Assembly: GCA_002633005.1 (NCBI GenBank)
Contig: NMRA01000089.1
Span: forward strand, 372,001-436,000
Length of the DNA: 64,000 bases
Source of the DNA: Phoronis australis
Taxonomy: Eukaryota; Phoronida; Phoronidae
Reading direction: 5' to 3'
The translations under genes were made by a program, and so were the position numbers. The notes under the pieces were generated by a model. It had not been told where the DNA came from. It ran no database searches and saw only the letters and a list, made by a program, of their open reading frames with translations. The first letter of the stretch is position 1, and each line of letters starts with the position of its first letter. Of this stretch, positions 47,314-61,200 are shown piece after piece.

Positions 47314-48589
47314 AGTTCAGCACCAGCATCTTTGAGTACACTAAGCACATTTTAATACAAGAACTCGACAACTAATTCCCAATCAATAGAGCCTGTGTTA
47401 ACTACACATCTGATCATTTGAAAGACATATTGGGCAAATTCACCATGTTCTCACTTATCAAAATATGATTATGTGCTGCTGTAGGTTTGTAAAATTTTTA
47501 GTTCGTCATTTTTCAATAAAGCAAATTAACCTTTAATTTTAACTCATTGCTCACTTCACTTCGAGATTACATTAGACGTGCGTGCAGATCTTTTTCAAAT
47601 CTCTTTTGTCATTGAAGCATATGATAAATTGAAACTCAAATGTTGGGTAACTAGGTTTTTTCTTGCTTGATACTAATGTACATTTTGATTGACAGACTTA
47701 GCAGTAGACTTGTGCTTTGCATCACCTTGGACCAGGTGTCATATTGGGAGGAGTGGCAAATCCAAGCAACAACAGTTTCCAAATGCAGTTATCAGTCTGG
47801 TACATTGTTAAATCTTGCTATTCAGGACACTTTTAGTTACCAATTTAACAATTATCTGCTAAAACCCACTCGGGGGAAGTGTGTGTGGGAAATATGTGCG
47901 GATGTATTAGGTGCGCAGATCCCATTTGAAAACACTCTATTGTTATGGTCAAATTTTTATCATAATATATTTCTTCAGGGAAAATGTTCCTAAAATAACT
48001 TTCCATGATATTGCAATTTATTTCACCTAATGTTTTTTTTTTTTATTTTAAATGAATGCTTTTAAATTGCTTTGCTCTGCACAAAAGGAACTTAATAATA
48101 TCAATGTTGGTGATATCAAGAATTGATGATAACCGTGGTTCCTGTACAAATTTATTTGAAGTACAAGGTTGCATGAAATGGGTCAAAATTTTGCCAGGAA
48201 TCCATGCAGCTGAGATTCATTACGTCACAGTGGAAAAGTTTTAGTGTTCAAACTTCTAGCTGTGATTGATTTTGTCACGTAATCGCAAGCTTGCTGATAA
48301 GTTTTGTAGGATTGCTGAATACATCAAAGTTTTCCATCAGGTTATCCATAAGGTCAAATTTAAGGTCAGAGTTCACATAAAACCTTGTTGGGAATAGGAT
48401 TAAATCTAACCATTTTAGGACACAGCCTGGCCAACATGTTCTACAAATTAAATGATTTCAGTGTTGTACACCCACTGCCATGAAAACTTGTGAGTAATCA
48501 CAATCACATTAGAAGCCTTTGAAAAATGAAAAAAGGCAATTTTGGCAATTATTTTTGCCTGAGATCAGTGAAATTCTACTGCGCACACA

Positions 48590-48647
<58 letters not shown>

Positions 48648-49252
48648 TGCAGTGCTAAAATTTTTTATTTATTAGCGTATTGGAACGAAAGCCATATTTG
48701 GCATTCAGTCAACGCTTATGATGGTGAAAGATCAAACTAGTGGTCACGAATAATGTTAAAAAAATTCAATCAGCTTCCAGACCTAAAATATTTGTGGAAG
48801 AGCATAAGAGTAGTGTGGGAATTCCATTTGTAAACTGGTCTCACTTTGTTTTCAACACATGGAGGGACCTCTATCACCCAACCATTGTTGATTGAGTTAT
48901 TAAGGTTTCAGTTGATATGAAGCTCCATTTGTTAAACTGAAGTATGTATTGTCACGGATAGTTCTCAGAATATGTCTGAATAAACGTGAGCATACTGACG
49001 ATAGGGACTAGTTTGAATCATAATGTCCTGTGAACTGTAAGATTTAGAAAAATTGGCTACACTACAAACTAAAGGTACGTACCTTAATTTCCCTGCAGCT
49101 TGCCTTGTCAAAAATATGATCATGTCCTCCTGGGAGTGTTGTCTACAGTCTATTATAGCTTAGGTCCCCTTAAATGTTAGAACTGGCCACACACTATGCA
49201 TTTTTTTCCGTGAGCCGTGAAGACAGTCTATTCTCATACTGTTTTTGATTAA
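47314..49252. other. Upstream region of pyruvate carboxylase, non-coding
   Basis: A (CA)n microsatellite lies at about 48583-48642. No gene was recognised. The PC promoter and non-coding first exon may lie here or further left. Confidence 0.45.
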
Positions 49253-49265
49253 AGGATAGCCCAAG

Positions 49266-52200
49266 ATGGTGGTTGCTCTGCGTATGTCCCACTTTGGCCG
49301 CCAGATGGCAGCACGCCGGCTGTTTGGACAGAGTGGCCGCCTGCTGGTTTCCAAGAACAGGTATGAGGTGCGCATGGCGTCGTCTTCACAAGTAAAGGAG
49401 ATCAAGAAGGTCATGGCTGCAAACAGAGGTAGGTCTCCTCATCTGTTTATTACAAAACGTACACCCCAGAATTCTTCACAGATGTATCGGGTAAACAACT
49501 TTAATGCTGGAAGCTATTTTTCAGAGAAGACTAAACAGGGGGAGAGGGGTGGGTTGCATTCTCCTAAAGACACTTGCATTTGTGGCGAGAAATCGTCCAT
49601 CCCTCTTTTCAACATTTCAACTTCACCGACCATTCACTTCAGTGGTCGTCATTTTACTCGTGTACGCTGGTAGCCACCAGAGCATACTTGCGAAACGCTC
49701 GTTTTTCACTCGCACGTTATGTCCGACTATTATCGCCAACACTTCAGAAAGTTTCCCTTTCAATCTTAAAAGTGATCTTATGGTTGTTAACATCTTTATT
49801 GTCTCATACGTTATCAAAATAGGATCATACACTGTTTTATTCAGGCGAGATTGCCATTCGAGTATTCCGGGCTTGCACGGAGATGAACATTCGCACTGTC
49901 GCCATTTACTCTGAGCAAGATCGCATGCACATGCACCGGCAGAAAGCGGACGAATCTTACCTGGTGGGCAAAGGCCTGCCCCCTGTGGCTGCCTACCTGA
50001 ACATACCTGAAATCATTCAAATAGCCAAGGTCAGTGGGGGGGATAGTGGTGTTACAGTTTGTGTCAAAAATAGTTTTTCAAATTAACTTGCTTTTCATTT
50101 GTAGTTCTCGTTGAAAGTCAGCAGAAATCAGGCTAATTTTCAAATGATTTAACGTTATTTCTACTCTGGTGTCCTTCTGGGCTTTTTAACATGTTCAAAC
50201 TAAAACCACTCGAAAGTATTGAAAAATATACTATGAAAGACTGTGCTTCACAACTTAGTGTTCTCATGAAGTGTTGGGAGTAGAATCCTAATTTGAATAC
50301 CAGATAAAAATATGTATCATGTAGTTGAGGTGGTTTTATGACTTTCTCTTTACAGGAAAACAACGTGGATGCTATTCACCCAGGTTACGGCTTTCTGTCG
50401 GAGAGATCCGACTTTGCTCAAGCATGTACTGATGCTGGTATCACGTTCATCGGCCCATCACCAGAGGTGGTGCGCAAGATGGGTGACAAGGTGGAAGCGC
50501 GACAAGCAGCCATTGATGCAGGTAACACGGGACAGTCGTTATGGAGCCTTTCAAGACCTATCTTCAAATTTTTAAGAATGTTTACATCATTAAGATAAGA
50601 ACTGTTATTGGGCTTTGACGTGCACACGTCAAGTCAGCTTTTTGGTTTGGAGCACTTGCAGAGCAATCGCTATCAGTCTTCTTTGTTCCCAAGCCTGTGT
50701 GGTCGGAGATATTCATATCCCAATTTTTAGGGATTATTCAAAGATATCGGTTTGGCGATGGCTCCTCTAGTAATTATAGTAGACGTCTAGTTAATGGCGT
50801 CGAGGTGACAAAAAGACAGTTGCATTTTCATCCAAATATGTATTAAGTATGTATCAATGTCAGAATGGTACCACTGTTGCTAACAAGTGGAAAGTAAAAA
50901 CAGAATCATTTTCAGGGACGTGGTTATGGGAATCGTTATATTCTTAATACCAGTGACCAATTCTTTGTGAATAATTTTCATTGACAAAAATCCATTGGCG
51001 GATCATTGAGGTGCATTTGACAATGGATAGAATTCACTAAAAATCCATAAGCCGGAGTTTACTTTGTTGAAAAATGATAGTTGTTTTCTTGGTTATGAGC
51101 AAAATTCCAAAGTGGAATTGCTCTATCAATTGATAGAGTGCAGAATCCTTCTTTGCGTTGAGTTTTATGTAAGCTCAGTATTTTGGTATGTAATGGAGAG
51201 AACAAATATTGCGGAGTCGTCCCCGTTGTTTTGTGAATTGGAGGTTGACAGNCCATAAACAACAACAGGATAGCATATTATGTAACGACAGGATATAAAC
51301 ACATTCCAATACAGTTATCAGACGAGGTTAAGGGTGGATTGTTTTGTGTTGTTTCCAAGATTTTTAAAGTGATTCATTTCGTTTTTCTTGTTAAATGAGC
51401 ACTTTTCATTAATTAAAAAGTTTGAATTTACAATTTACCATTAACAGAAGTTTGTAACTGGTGCTTTCCAATCAACTTTGTGGCACATGGTCTAATAAAA
51501 GGTAGAGGCATGCCCATCAGAGAAATGTACATATATACGTTGAAGTTACATTTGTACAGCATATCTAGTTTTCTTGATCAATTATTTGTGTTCCTACTGA
51601 CATGGCGGGTTGATGAGACACTAATTTTTGCACAAAGTGCAAAACATAAGGTTTGCAAATATGAAGATTTGTAATCTCCTGTTTACATGAAATGCAGTTT
51701 GATCTCAGTGGAGCACATAGAATATCATTTTGAGCATTTTCCCGGATGCACACCTGTTTTATAGCTGTTAAGACTGAGCGACCTCCCTCTCATCAACACG
51801 GCAATAGTCGGATATAACGTACACACATTTTCAAAACTAGTTTGATGCCTGTTATTCATTGGAGAAAACTGGTTCTCAAAATACAGGCACGTTATGTCCG
51901 ACTATTATTGCCAACACTTCAGACAGTTTCCCTTTCAATCTTAAAAGTGATCTAATGGTTGTTAACATCTTTATTGTCTCATACGTTATCAAAATAGGAT
52001 CATACACTGTTTTATTCAGGCGAGATTGCCATTCGAGTATTCCGGGCTTGTACGGAGATGAACATTCGCACTGTCGCCATTTACTCTGAGCAAGATCGCA
52101 TGCACATGCACCGGCAGAAAGCGGATGAATCTTACCTGGTGGGCAAAGGTCTGCCCCCTGTGGCTGCCTACCTGAACATACCTGAAATCATTCAAATAGC

Positions 52201-55200
52201 CAAGGTCAGTGGGGGGGATAGTGGTGTTACAGTTTGTGTCAAAAATGGCTTTTCAAATTAACTTGCTTTTCATTTGTAGTTGTCGTTGAAAGTCAGCAGA
52301 AATCAGGCTAATTTTCAAATGATTTAACGTTATTTCTACTCTGGTGTCCTTCTGGGCTTTTTAACATGTTCAAACTAAAACCACTCGAAAGTATTGAAAA
52401 ATACACTATGAAAGACTGTGCTTCACAACTTAGTGTTCTCATGAAGTGTTGGGAGTAGAATCCTAATTTGAATACCAGATAAAAATATGTATCATGTAGT
52501 TGAGGTGGTATTATGACTTTCTCTTTACAGGAAAACAACGTGGATGCCATTCACCCAGGTTACGGCTTTCTGTCGGAGAGATCCGACTTTGCTCAAGCAT
52601 GTACTGATGCTGGTATCACGTTCATCGGCCCATCACCAGAGGTGGTGCGCAAGATGGGTGACAAGGTGGAAGCGCGACAAGCAGCCATTGATGCAGGTAA
52701 CACGGGACAGTCGTTATGGAGCCTTTCAAGACCTATCTTCAAATTTTTAAGAATGTTTACATCATTAAGATAAGAACTGTTATTGGGCTTTGACGTGCAC
52801 ACGTCAAGTCAGCTTTTTGGTTTGGAGCACTTGCAGAGCAATCGCTATCAGTCTTCTTTGTTCCCAAGCCTGTGTGGTCGGAGATATTCATATCCCAATT
52901 TTTAGGGATTATTCAAAGATATCGGTTTGGCGATGGCTCCTCTAGTAATTATAGTAGACGTCTAGTTAATGGCGTCGAGGTGACAAAAAGACAGTTGCAT
53001 TTTCATCCAAATATGTATTAAGTATGTATCAATGTCAGAATGGTACCTCTGTTGCTAACAAGTGGAAAGTAAAAACAGAATCATTTTCAGGGACGTGGTT
53101 ATGGGAATCGTTATATTCTTAATACCAGTGACCAATTCTTTGTGAATAATTTTCATTGACAAAAATCCATTGGCGGATCATTGAGGTGCATTTGACAATA
53201 GAATTCACTAAAAATCCATAAGCCGGAGTTTACTTTGTTGAAAAATGATAGTTGTTTTCTTGGTTATGAGCAAAATTCCAAAGTGGAATTGCTCTATCAA
53301 TTGATAGAGTGCAGAATCCTTCTCTGCGTTGAGTTTTATGTAAGCTCAGTATTTTGGTATGTAATGGAGAGAACAAATATTGCGGAGTCGTCCCCGTTGT
53401 TTTGTGAATTGGAGGTTGACAGATGTGTATTGTGCTGTTACAGGTGTTCAGGTAGTCCCAGGAACACCTGGTCCGGTCACCTCAGCCCAGGAAGCAATAG
53501 AGTTTTGTCAGCAGTACGGACTCCCCGTCATATTCAAGGCTGCCTACGGAGGGGGTGGGCGTGGCATGAGGGTGGTCAAAGATATGAAGGTACAGTGAGG
53601 GTACACGCGTCCCAAATTCTGGGGCTATTTGGTTAGATCTAGGTAGTTATCAGTGACCTGAGGTACTACAGTATTTTGTTTTGCATTTCTCGGGCCATAC
53701 TTCTTGTTCAGTCTTTGATCTAGGTGTCAAACATGATTTCCCTAACTGAATAATTATGTGTTTCATTATTACTGTATCATTAGCAGAATTAAATCAACAA
53801 TAACTATATTCCAAGTTTCATGCTTTCTTGAATCATCTTTTAAAGTGTTTTTTTGTACAGAGTCCAGAAATTATGATGAAGTGATTGTTGTCACTTTATT
53901 TATCAATCACGTGAGCTGAGGGTACGTTTAAATTATGTTTATATTTATTTTTTGAAATTCAACAATCATTGCAGGATGTCGAGGAGAGTTTCATCAGAGC
54001 AAGCTCTGAAGCAGAAGCTGCCTTTGGCAATGGGGCCATGTTTCTAGAGAAGTTTATTGAGCGACCTAGGCACATTGAGGTACAACTTCTAGGTAAGGGG
54101 TGACTTGGCAAAATTCGATACCAGTCTTGCTGATAAGCATTGTAGTTTTCTGAAGGAAATTGTCCTAGTTTTGTGTTTAGAAAGTGACGTTGACACCGCA
54201 AGTCGTCCTAGAAGAAGTTAATACTGGAACGATTTGTCGCTAGGTTTTGAATTAGAACTACTGTGGATACTATTTTCACTTGGTCAACTTAGCCCACATT
54301 ATCGAAGTAGGGTAACTTTTTCATGGGTAACTTGTCACAGCGTAAGTCACAATGTGGGCGCAAACCTGCAGACAAGGCAGAAATCGTTACCAGCTGTGCC
54401 CTTGCTCAGTTACTTTCACACGGATGTCTTACCATTTTTTTGCCATATTTGTCGTTTGGTGTATAGGAGTTGTAGTGTGGACACTGGGCTGAATGAGGAC
54501 AATTTGCTCTAAGGCAAGTTGTTCTCTGGTAAGTCATAGTGTGGGTATAACTGAAGTGGCAAATTGCTTTGACATTTTTTGATTCTTGCTCGTTTCTTAG
54601 TTGGAGAACATCTGAGGTTTTTTAATTGACCAAAGTTATTCTAAAAAATTGATGACGATATTCTGTAAGTAATCCCTATATCGTCAGTGCCAGACTTCCA
54701 AATAAAGCAGCACCTGCTTGGTGGACCAGTTATCATGTTAGACGGCATGATGGTGAACCTATCCATCATATTTATTGATGTAATCTGTTGACCGTTGCTG
54801 ATGTCTAGAGACGATATAAACTACCTTGTCCCTTATTGAAATACCCAGGTGATGATATTGTGAGGAAGTGAGAAAAATGTGTTAGACTTTTTGAGCGTAG
54901 GAGAGACTGATGAGGGAGGGTAAATCCTACAAATCACGTTTCATTTTTGCTTTCCATACAGGTGACAAGTATGGTAACGTGGTTCATCTGTATGAGCGTG
55001 ACTGCTCCGTTCAGCGCCGGCACCAGAAAGTGGTGGAGATTGCACCTGCACCACATCTGTCACCGACAGTGCGCCAACGGATGACTGACGATGCTGTACG
55101 ACTGGCTCAGTATGTAGGCTATGAGAATGCAGGCACTGCCGAGTTCCTGTTGGATGAGAACGGCAACTACTATTTTATCGAGGTCAACGCTCGTCTACAG

Positions 55201-58200
55201 GTGGAGCACACTGTAACAGAAGAAGTGACAGGGTGGGTACGCTGGACACTGACGGTTGATTAGTTTATGCTGCACTCTCTGTTCAAAGCCGATGTGGTTT
55301 TGTTTGTACTGAAAAATGCAAGTTGTCGGTTATCTTATTTTACTCACCTGTGTGCCCCTGACTTATACTGAAGTGGAACATTACTTTTTTCAAATCTTTT
55401 TGGCCCCTACAGGGTATTTTTCTATAAGAGGTATTTTGAACCAGCAAATGGCATTTAAATTAATGTTCATTTTCTCGAGGCTGAAGTTTGATGCATTGGG
55501 TATGTTTTGAAAATGTCAGTTGGTCTTAGTATGGTGTTTTCTCTCGCATTTCCATTCTGATAAGTGTTGCTCAATCATCAATACAACAGCCTCAGTATGT
55601 GACAATGAGCAATGATGCCAGGCACAGGTGATTAGATTAATTCAATATCGATTCAGCTGATTACATGCAGAGTGTTGACAATATGGGGCTTTTAGTTTGA
55701 ATAATAAAACTTATTTTTTATGCGCCCACATATTTATATGTGGACGCATTATGCCGTCATCTCTGTCCGTCCGTCCGTCCGTCTGTCCGGGCGGCGTCCG
55801 GCGTCCGCTGCTCTATCTCCAAAACCCTTTGACATACGTTCATGAAATTTGGCACATATGTTCCATTCATGAATGGGACGGCATGTGCGAACTTTCGGAC
55901 GGATCCGACTACCGGTGTGCCCCCTAGTGGCAATTTTAGTTTNTTCTATGGAGCTATTTAGATCATTGTTCAAAAATCTATGAATAGGTTTATGGTTCAT
56001 ATTCCAAGTTGTAGGCAAATACCATTTAGTAACCTTTGGTAAGAGTCCCTCCTTCAAGCATATTTTCTTGTCAAGATGTACTATGTACTATAATTGATTG
56101 CGCTCTAGCTGACAGAATATAACCTTGTAATCCGAGTTCAATCCTTGAGCAACTGTGTGATCATCGAAAAAGGCAGCAATAACTAACTTGATTTTAATTC
56201 AATTCAACTGTTACTGAACTCAGCTGTTAATTCTTAAACTACTCTGTAGGTGTTCCGTAGTGGTGAGGGCATGGGTATTCGTCTGGATGGTGCCTCGGCC
56301 TTTGCTGGAGCCATCATTTCGCCGTACTACGACTCTCTATTGGTCAAGATCATAGCCTCGGCAGCCACTCACCAGGCGGCGTGTGCTAAGATGTTGAGAG
56401 CTTTACAGGAATTCAGGATACGTGGAGTCAAGGTATGTACTAAATGAAAATTATTGATGTTGAAAAATATGAAATGCAGCATTGGTTTCAACATCCTTTT
56501 TGTGTTTTTGTTTTTATTACTAATTCCATGGCAATGTGTTGGACATGTTCCCTTTTTCTGAGTCCTAAGTCGTGTTTACTCTATTTACAGACAAACATCC
56601 CTTTTCTGCTGAACGTCCTGCAAAACGAAAAGTTCCTTTCTGGCAGTGTTGACACGTACTTCATTGATGAGCACCCCAACCTGTTCACATTTGTTCCAAG
56701 TCAGAACCGTGCACAGAAGCTGCTCCACTACCTCGGTGATGTCATGGTCAACGGACCCTCCACACCTTTGGCTACTAACCTGGAACCTCCGCAAGTTGTG
56801 CCCAACGTTCCAGAACTTCCATTTGGTAAGTAATGATCAGGGAGATGTCACGGGGTTGATGAGTTGAGCTTAGGGCCATGGCAGTGCTGTTACAAGATTC
56901 TACTGTGAGTACCCCTAGATGTCGTGTCTTCCCTTGGGTAATGATGGAAAGATTCATGTTCGAGGGCAATTGTTGGATGCAATTATGAACTTTGTTTTAA
57001 GGTGTTTGATGCTATTTGAAACACTGTTGTTAGTATTGCATCTGTTTTAGCAATGAAACCAACTGTAGGCACTTTTATGACTGGAGACTTGTTAGGTGAA
57101 TCTCCTATAAAAATCAATTGATGAAAATGGTAAGACCAATTAGTTGAGTCTGGTCTGTGGATTTATTAAAAATCAAGCCAGTGGAGTGGAATGTTTTTAC
57201 TTCCTTACAGTTTCAAAAAATAAAATCCACCCGAGTGAGACGAGCAAATATGATGCCATGGCTTGGCAAATCATGTCGTTTGAAACTTTGCTTACCTTTG
57301 CTTTTGTGCAGCTTTTCAAAGAACACCAGACCTTGGCAGAAACTGAGGCGGGAGGGTATTTTCTCAGTCTGTAGGTGAAGGTCTCAAAATGAGTCGGGTG
57401 CCAACCATGCTTCGTTTTGGTGTAACAAATCCTGTGCACGCATATTGACAAGGCAAAGGGGAGTTCCAGAATTTGTCTTGTATGTGTGATAAGTTTTGTA
57501 ACAGAAAATGTATCGTGCCAAACTTTTAATACAGAATGTAGCGTCAAGGTGGACTTGAGTGAGTTTCTTGTATTTTTTGATATTAGTGACTGCTTGTGAA
57601 ATATGGCTTCATTTAAATTGCTCTTTATTTTATAGCCAAGAAAGGTAAGTTTTTAGGGATTTTTTTTTCATTTTATCACTGCTGCTTGTTTTTATATCTG
57701 TCTCCCTGTTATGTCACAGTCCCCTTTGCTGAGGTTTGGGATCTTGATATTTTGAAATAATTGTCGAGGCTGTGTTCAGTATCGTGGTCTCGTTACTTAC
57801 AAGTGAAAATAAGTAAGATCACATGATTGCTCTGACTATATGTGAAAAATACTTAATATGCGAACTCACAAAACGTCCACACAAGGGTAGCTTTCTCAAT
57901 TTATTTTGGTTTTGGTCTTAGTGAATTAGACTTTCTATCACCTTCCGTTGTTACTTAAATTGGAAACATAAAATTTTGCAGTTCTTTAGTACTTGGATGG
58001 AACGCATGTGGCCCAAAGATGAGTGAACAAAAGTTTATTCATCTGCTCGTTATTTTGGAATGTTGAAATTAACTAACAAAAACGTGCCATCTCCAGTTAA
58101 GTCTTCCTGTAGTGGGTTACCATGACAACATGTAATTCAGTATCATTGTATACCTTGCGAAGTAGCTTAAATAAGAATTTGGTGAGGATGTTCGATAACA

Positions 58201-61200
58201 AAACTGTATTAGAAGTAGCTTAAATAAGAATTTGGTGAAGATGTTCGATAACAAAACTGTATTACAACGTCATGTAGCAAAACAATATACCTCTAGCTGT
58301 TGGCAAGCCGGGTGATATAACTGAGCTCATCGGCCTTTGATGCAAATGAAAAGACGGTATAAGCAATCCAGAAACTTCGTGCCTGAATAAATTTAGCGAA
58401 AGAATTATGGTGACATCCTTGGCGAAAATCCTTTGCCAAATATGTCAAACTAAACTTCCTCACAATGATCATTTGGTAACAAACATAATGTTTTAGTTTC
58501 TCAAACTTTTCCATTTTTTTGAAGTAATTGTTTGTAGGAACACAACGTAAAGGTTAGACTGTAATGCCTTCATGAAGTCACATAGACATAATATAACAAG
58601 AACTAGAACATTCCTGTTCTTCTCACCAAGTGCTATTGCGCGGTTTTACGAGAACTGCACTGTCAGTCCGGTCATTCATGTACATACATTTTGCTAAATA
58701 CTGCACATCAGTCAGTCTATAGCATTTTGGTGGTTGTGCATCAAGCCTCAAATCTGAGTTGCTTGAAGCTAGCATAGCCAGCGTCTCTTACTACCAGAGC
58801 TGCAGCTGCTTGGGCACCTTCAGTTCATTGCATTTCATTTTCCCCGTGGAGCAATTGTGGTATAATGTCGTCACGCTGCTCACCAGTTCGCTTACACTTC
58901 ACTCCCGCATGCAAATTTTGTTCATCAATGACCAGCAATTCGTAGGTGCTGCATCTCGGTGCCTGTCTGTTCAGAGAGTATACCACCAGTTTGGTTTATT
59001 CGCATGCTTGTTGGCATCCTGTTTGTTGATTCCTTCTCTCTTTTGCCAGCAGCTTTTTTAGCTGAAACTAGAAAAACAAGCAACAGAGGAATCAAACAGG
59101 AAACCAAGTCATTCAAATGTCAATAAAAACTAATAACTATGCTGAGGTAATAAGCTACCTTCGTTACCAATGATCGAATTTTTTAAATCATTTTTTGTGT
59201 TAATAGTAGACCCATAAAACTATGATGATCACAAAATCTTGTTACATGCATGAAAGTTAAATGAAAGTTAAGTCCAGATGTTTGTAATACTGTTCTTTCA
59301 GAAAAGAAGATTTTTCACTGAGATCATTCCGTTTTCCACAGACACAATTTCGCACAAAACTTGCAAATTCGTTTTTATTGGCTGCAAAGGCATTTTCTGG
59401 TTATCCCTTTAAAAGGCATTTTATCCCAAGAGCTCGTCTGTCAAAAATCAAGGAATGTTGGTACCTTCATTTTTGACATCAGAGTTCTCGGGCTACAGCA
59501 CTTTTACGCAAGATCCCAGGCACGCTTTTGTTGCCAATAAATTAAGTAACAGAATTTGCAAGTTTCGTATGGAAACATCCGAATGTTTATGGAAAGTAAG
59601 GTGATCTTCTTGAAACATCACAGGACTGGATATTTTTGAAAAAACATGGTCATACGAACATTTGGGCATTATATTATTATACGCTCTGTGATTCTGGGAA
59701 CATCAAGTATGTTAAAAGTCTACAATTTCAATTAAAATACTTTAAGAAATGTTGTTTAAGAAATGTGATCTTTGTTAATGAACGTAGCCAATTACCTTAA
59801 CAAGTTGTCTTGGTGTGAGGCCATTCTAATAGATGTTGGTATGGTTTTGGTGCAGCTTCAACAGAATTGCATTCCAAATTGATGGCAGCTTGTCATAACC
59901 TGCCCTGCAGTATCATGGTATTGATAGTCATATGCAGTCCAAGGTCATGTAGACTTTGTTGAACTGTCTGTCTACTGGCTTGGATGTGTGCAGACGAAGA
60001 TTAAGGTTGATCGTTTGAGACTTACATTCAATGAGAAGTCACTAGGGTTTTTAATTTATGACTGTGAAGGCCAGGTTGTTTGAGCATGTGTTGCTCAGGT
60101 TAAAAAATGTTCCAAAGAACCTAGCACGAGACATCAGTTGTCATTTGTTGCCCCACACTCCAACTTCTGTTCAATTTTCTCTTGTTTTTGTGGTGCAACG
60201 GGTGATATCTTTTGAATTAGAACACTTACTTTGGGAGTTGTTGATTTTGTTCAACTATCCATGTTATAAACATTCAGTATTTACTAGAATTGTGTTCATA
60301 GCAACCACAATTATGGAACACTTCACAATTCTTCCTCAACATCCTATCTAGTCATCTGCTGGTTGTTCACTTCTCTTTTATCCTGCAGGTGATCCAGTTC
60401 CAAAAGGCTGGAGGGACATACTGGTCCGCGACGGTCCGGAGGCGTTCGCCAAAGCTGTCCGTCAACACAAGGGACTACTTCTGATGGACACCACTTTTCG
60501 TGATGCTCACCAGTCCCTGCTTGCCACCAGGGTGCGTACGTATGACTTGAAGCGCGTATCACCCTTTGTGGCGCACAGGATGAACAATCTTTTTAGCTTG
60601 GAGAACTGGGGAGGTGAGTTGGCTATTTTGATTATTTAAAATAATTTTTATTGGAAAATAATGTTTATTGGATAATTTTGTGCTGATTCATTCCACACTT
60701 GTCCTTGAGCTCTTTGCTTGGCAAAAGTGACAACCAAGCTGAACCTAACTTGTTGAGCCTGGTTGCATGCAAAAGCTAACTGTCAGTTGTTCCCAAGCCC
60801 AGAAGTTCAATCTTTATTAAAGGCAGCTTATAATGCCTTCAGTGAGAGTTTGTGTACCCAGACAATTCCAACATTAAGAAAGCCTTGTTTTGCCATCTCT
60901 GTTGGCGGTCATTTGGTATTAAATCCTATTTATTCATATTCTACGCTGCCTAGTCCCAGAATGTACACTGTATTGTCACATAATTACTGATACTCCTGTC
61001 CTCTGATCGGCTAGAGCACAGTAAACTGACTCCCATTATGAGCTATTTTCACCCACAAGCCATGGAATGTCACTTTTCATTCAAGCCATCTTTGCAAGGG
61101 TTGCTGTGTGTGTGTTATGTATGCACTCATGTATTGCCATCTATTGGATGTTGAATAAACTGTCTGCCTACTGGATGGATCTAGAAATCCGAAGGAATCC

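Noticed and set aside
47667-47993. 108-codon + strand ORF upstream of PC
   Set aside because: No domain, no promoter or splice evidence, A/T-rich composition; likely chance.
49845-52696. Duplicated PC exons as mutually exclusive alternative exons
   Set aside because: The protein is identical and introns are equally similar, with a single N between; alternative exons would differ in sequence and would not need matching introns.
58759-59061. 100-codon + strand ORF in a PC intron
   Set aside because: No family was recognised, both strands are open, and it lacks splice signals in phase with PC.
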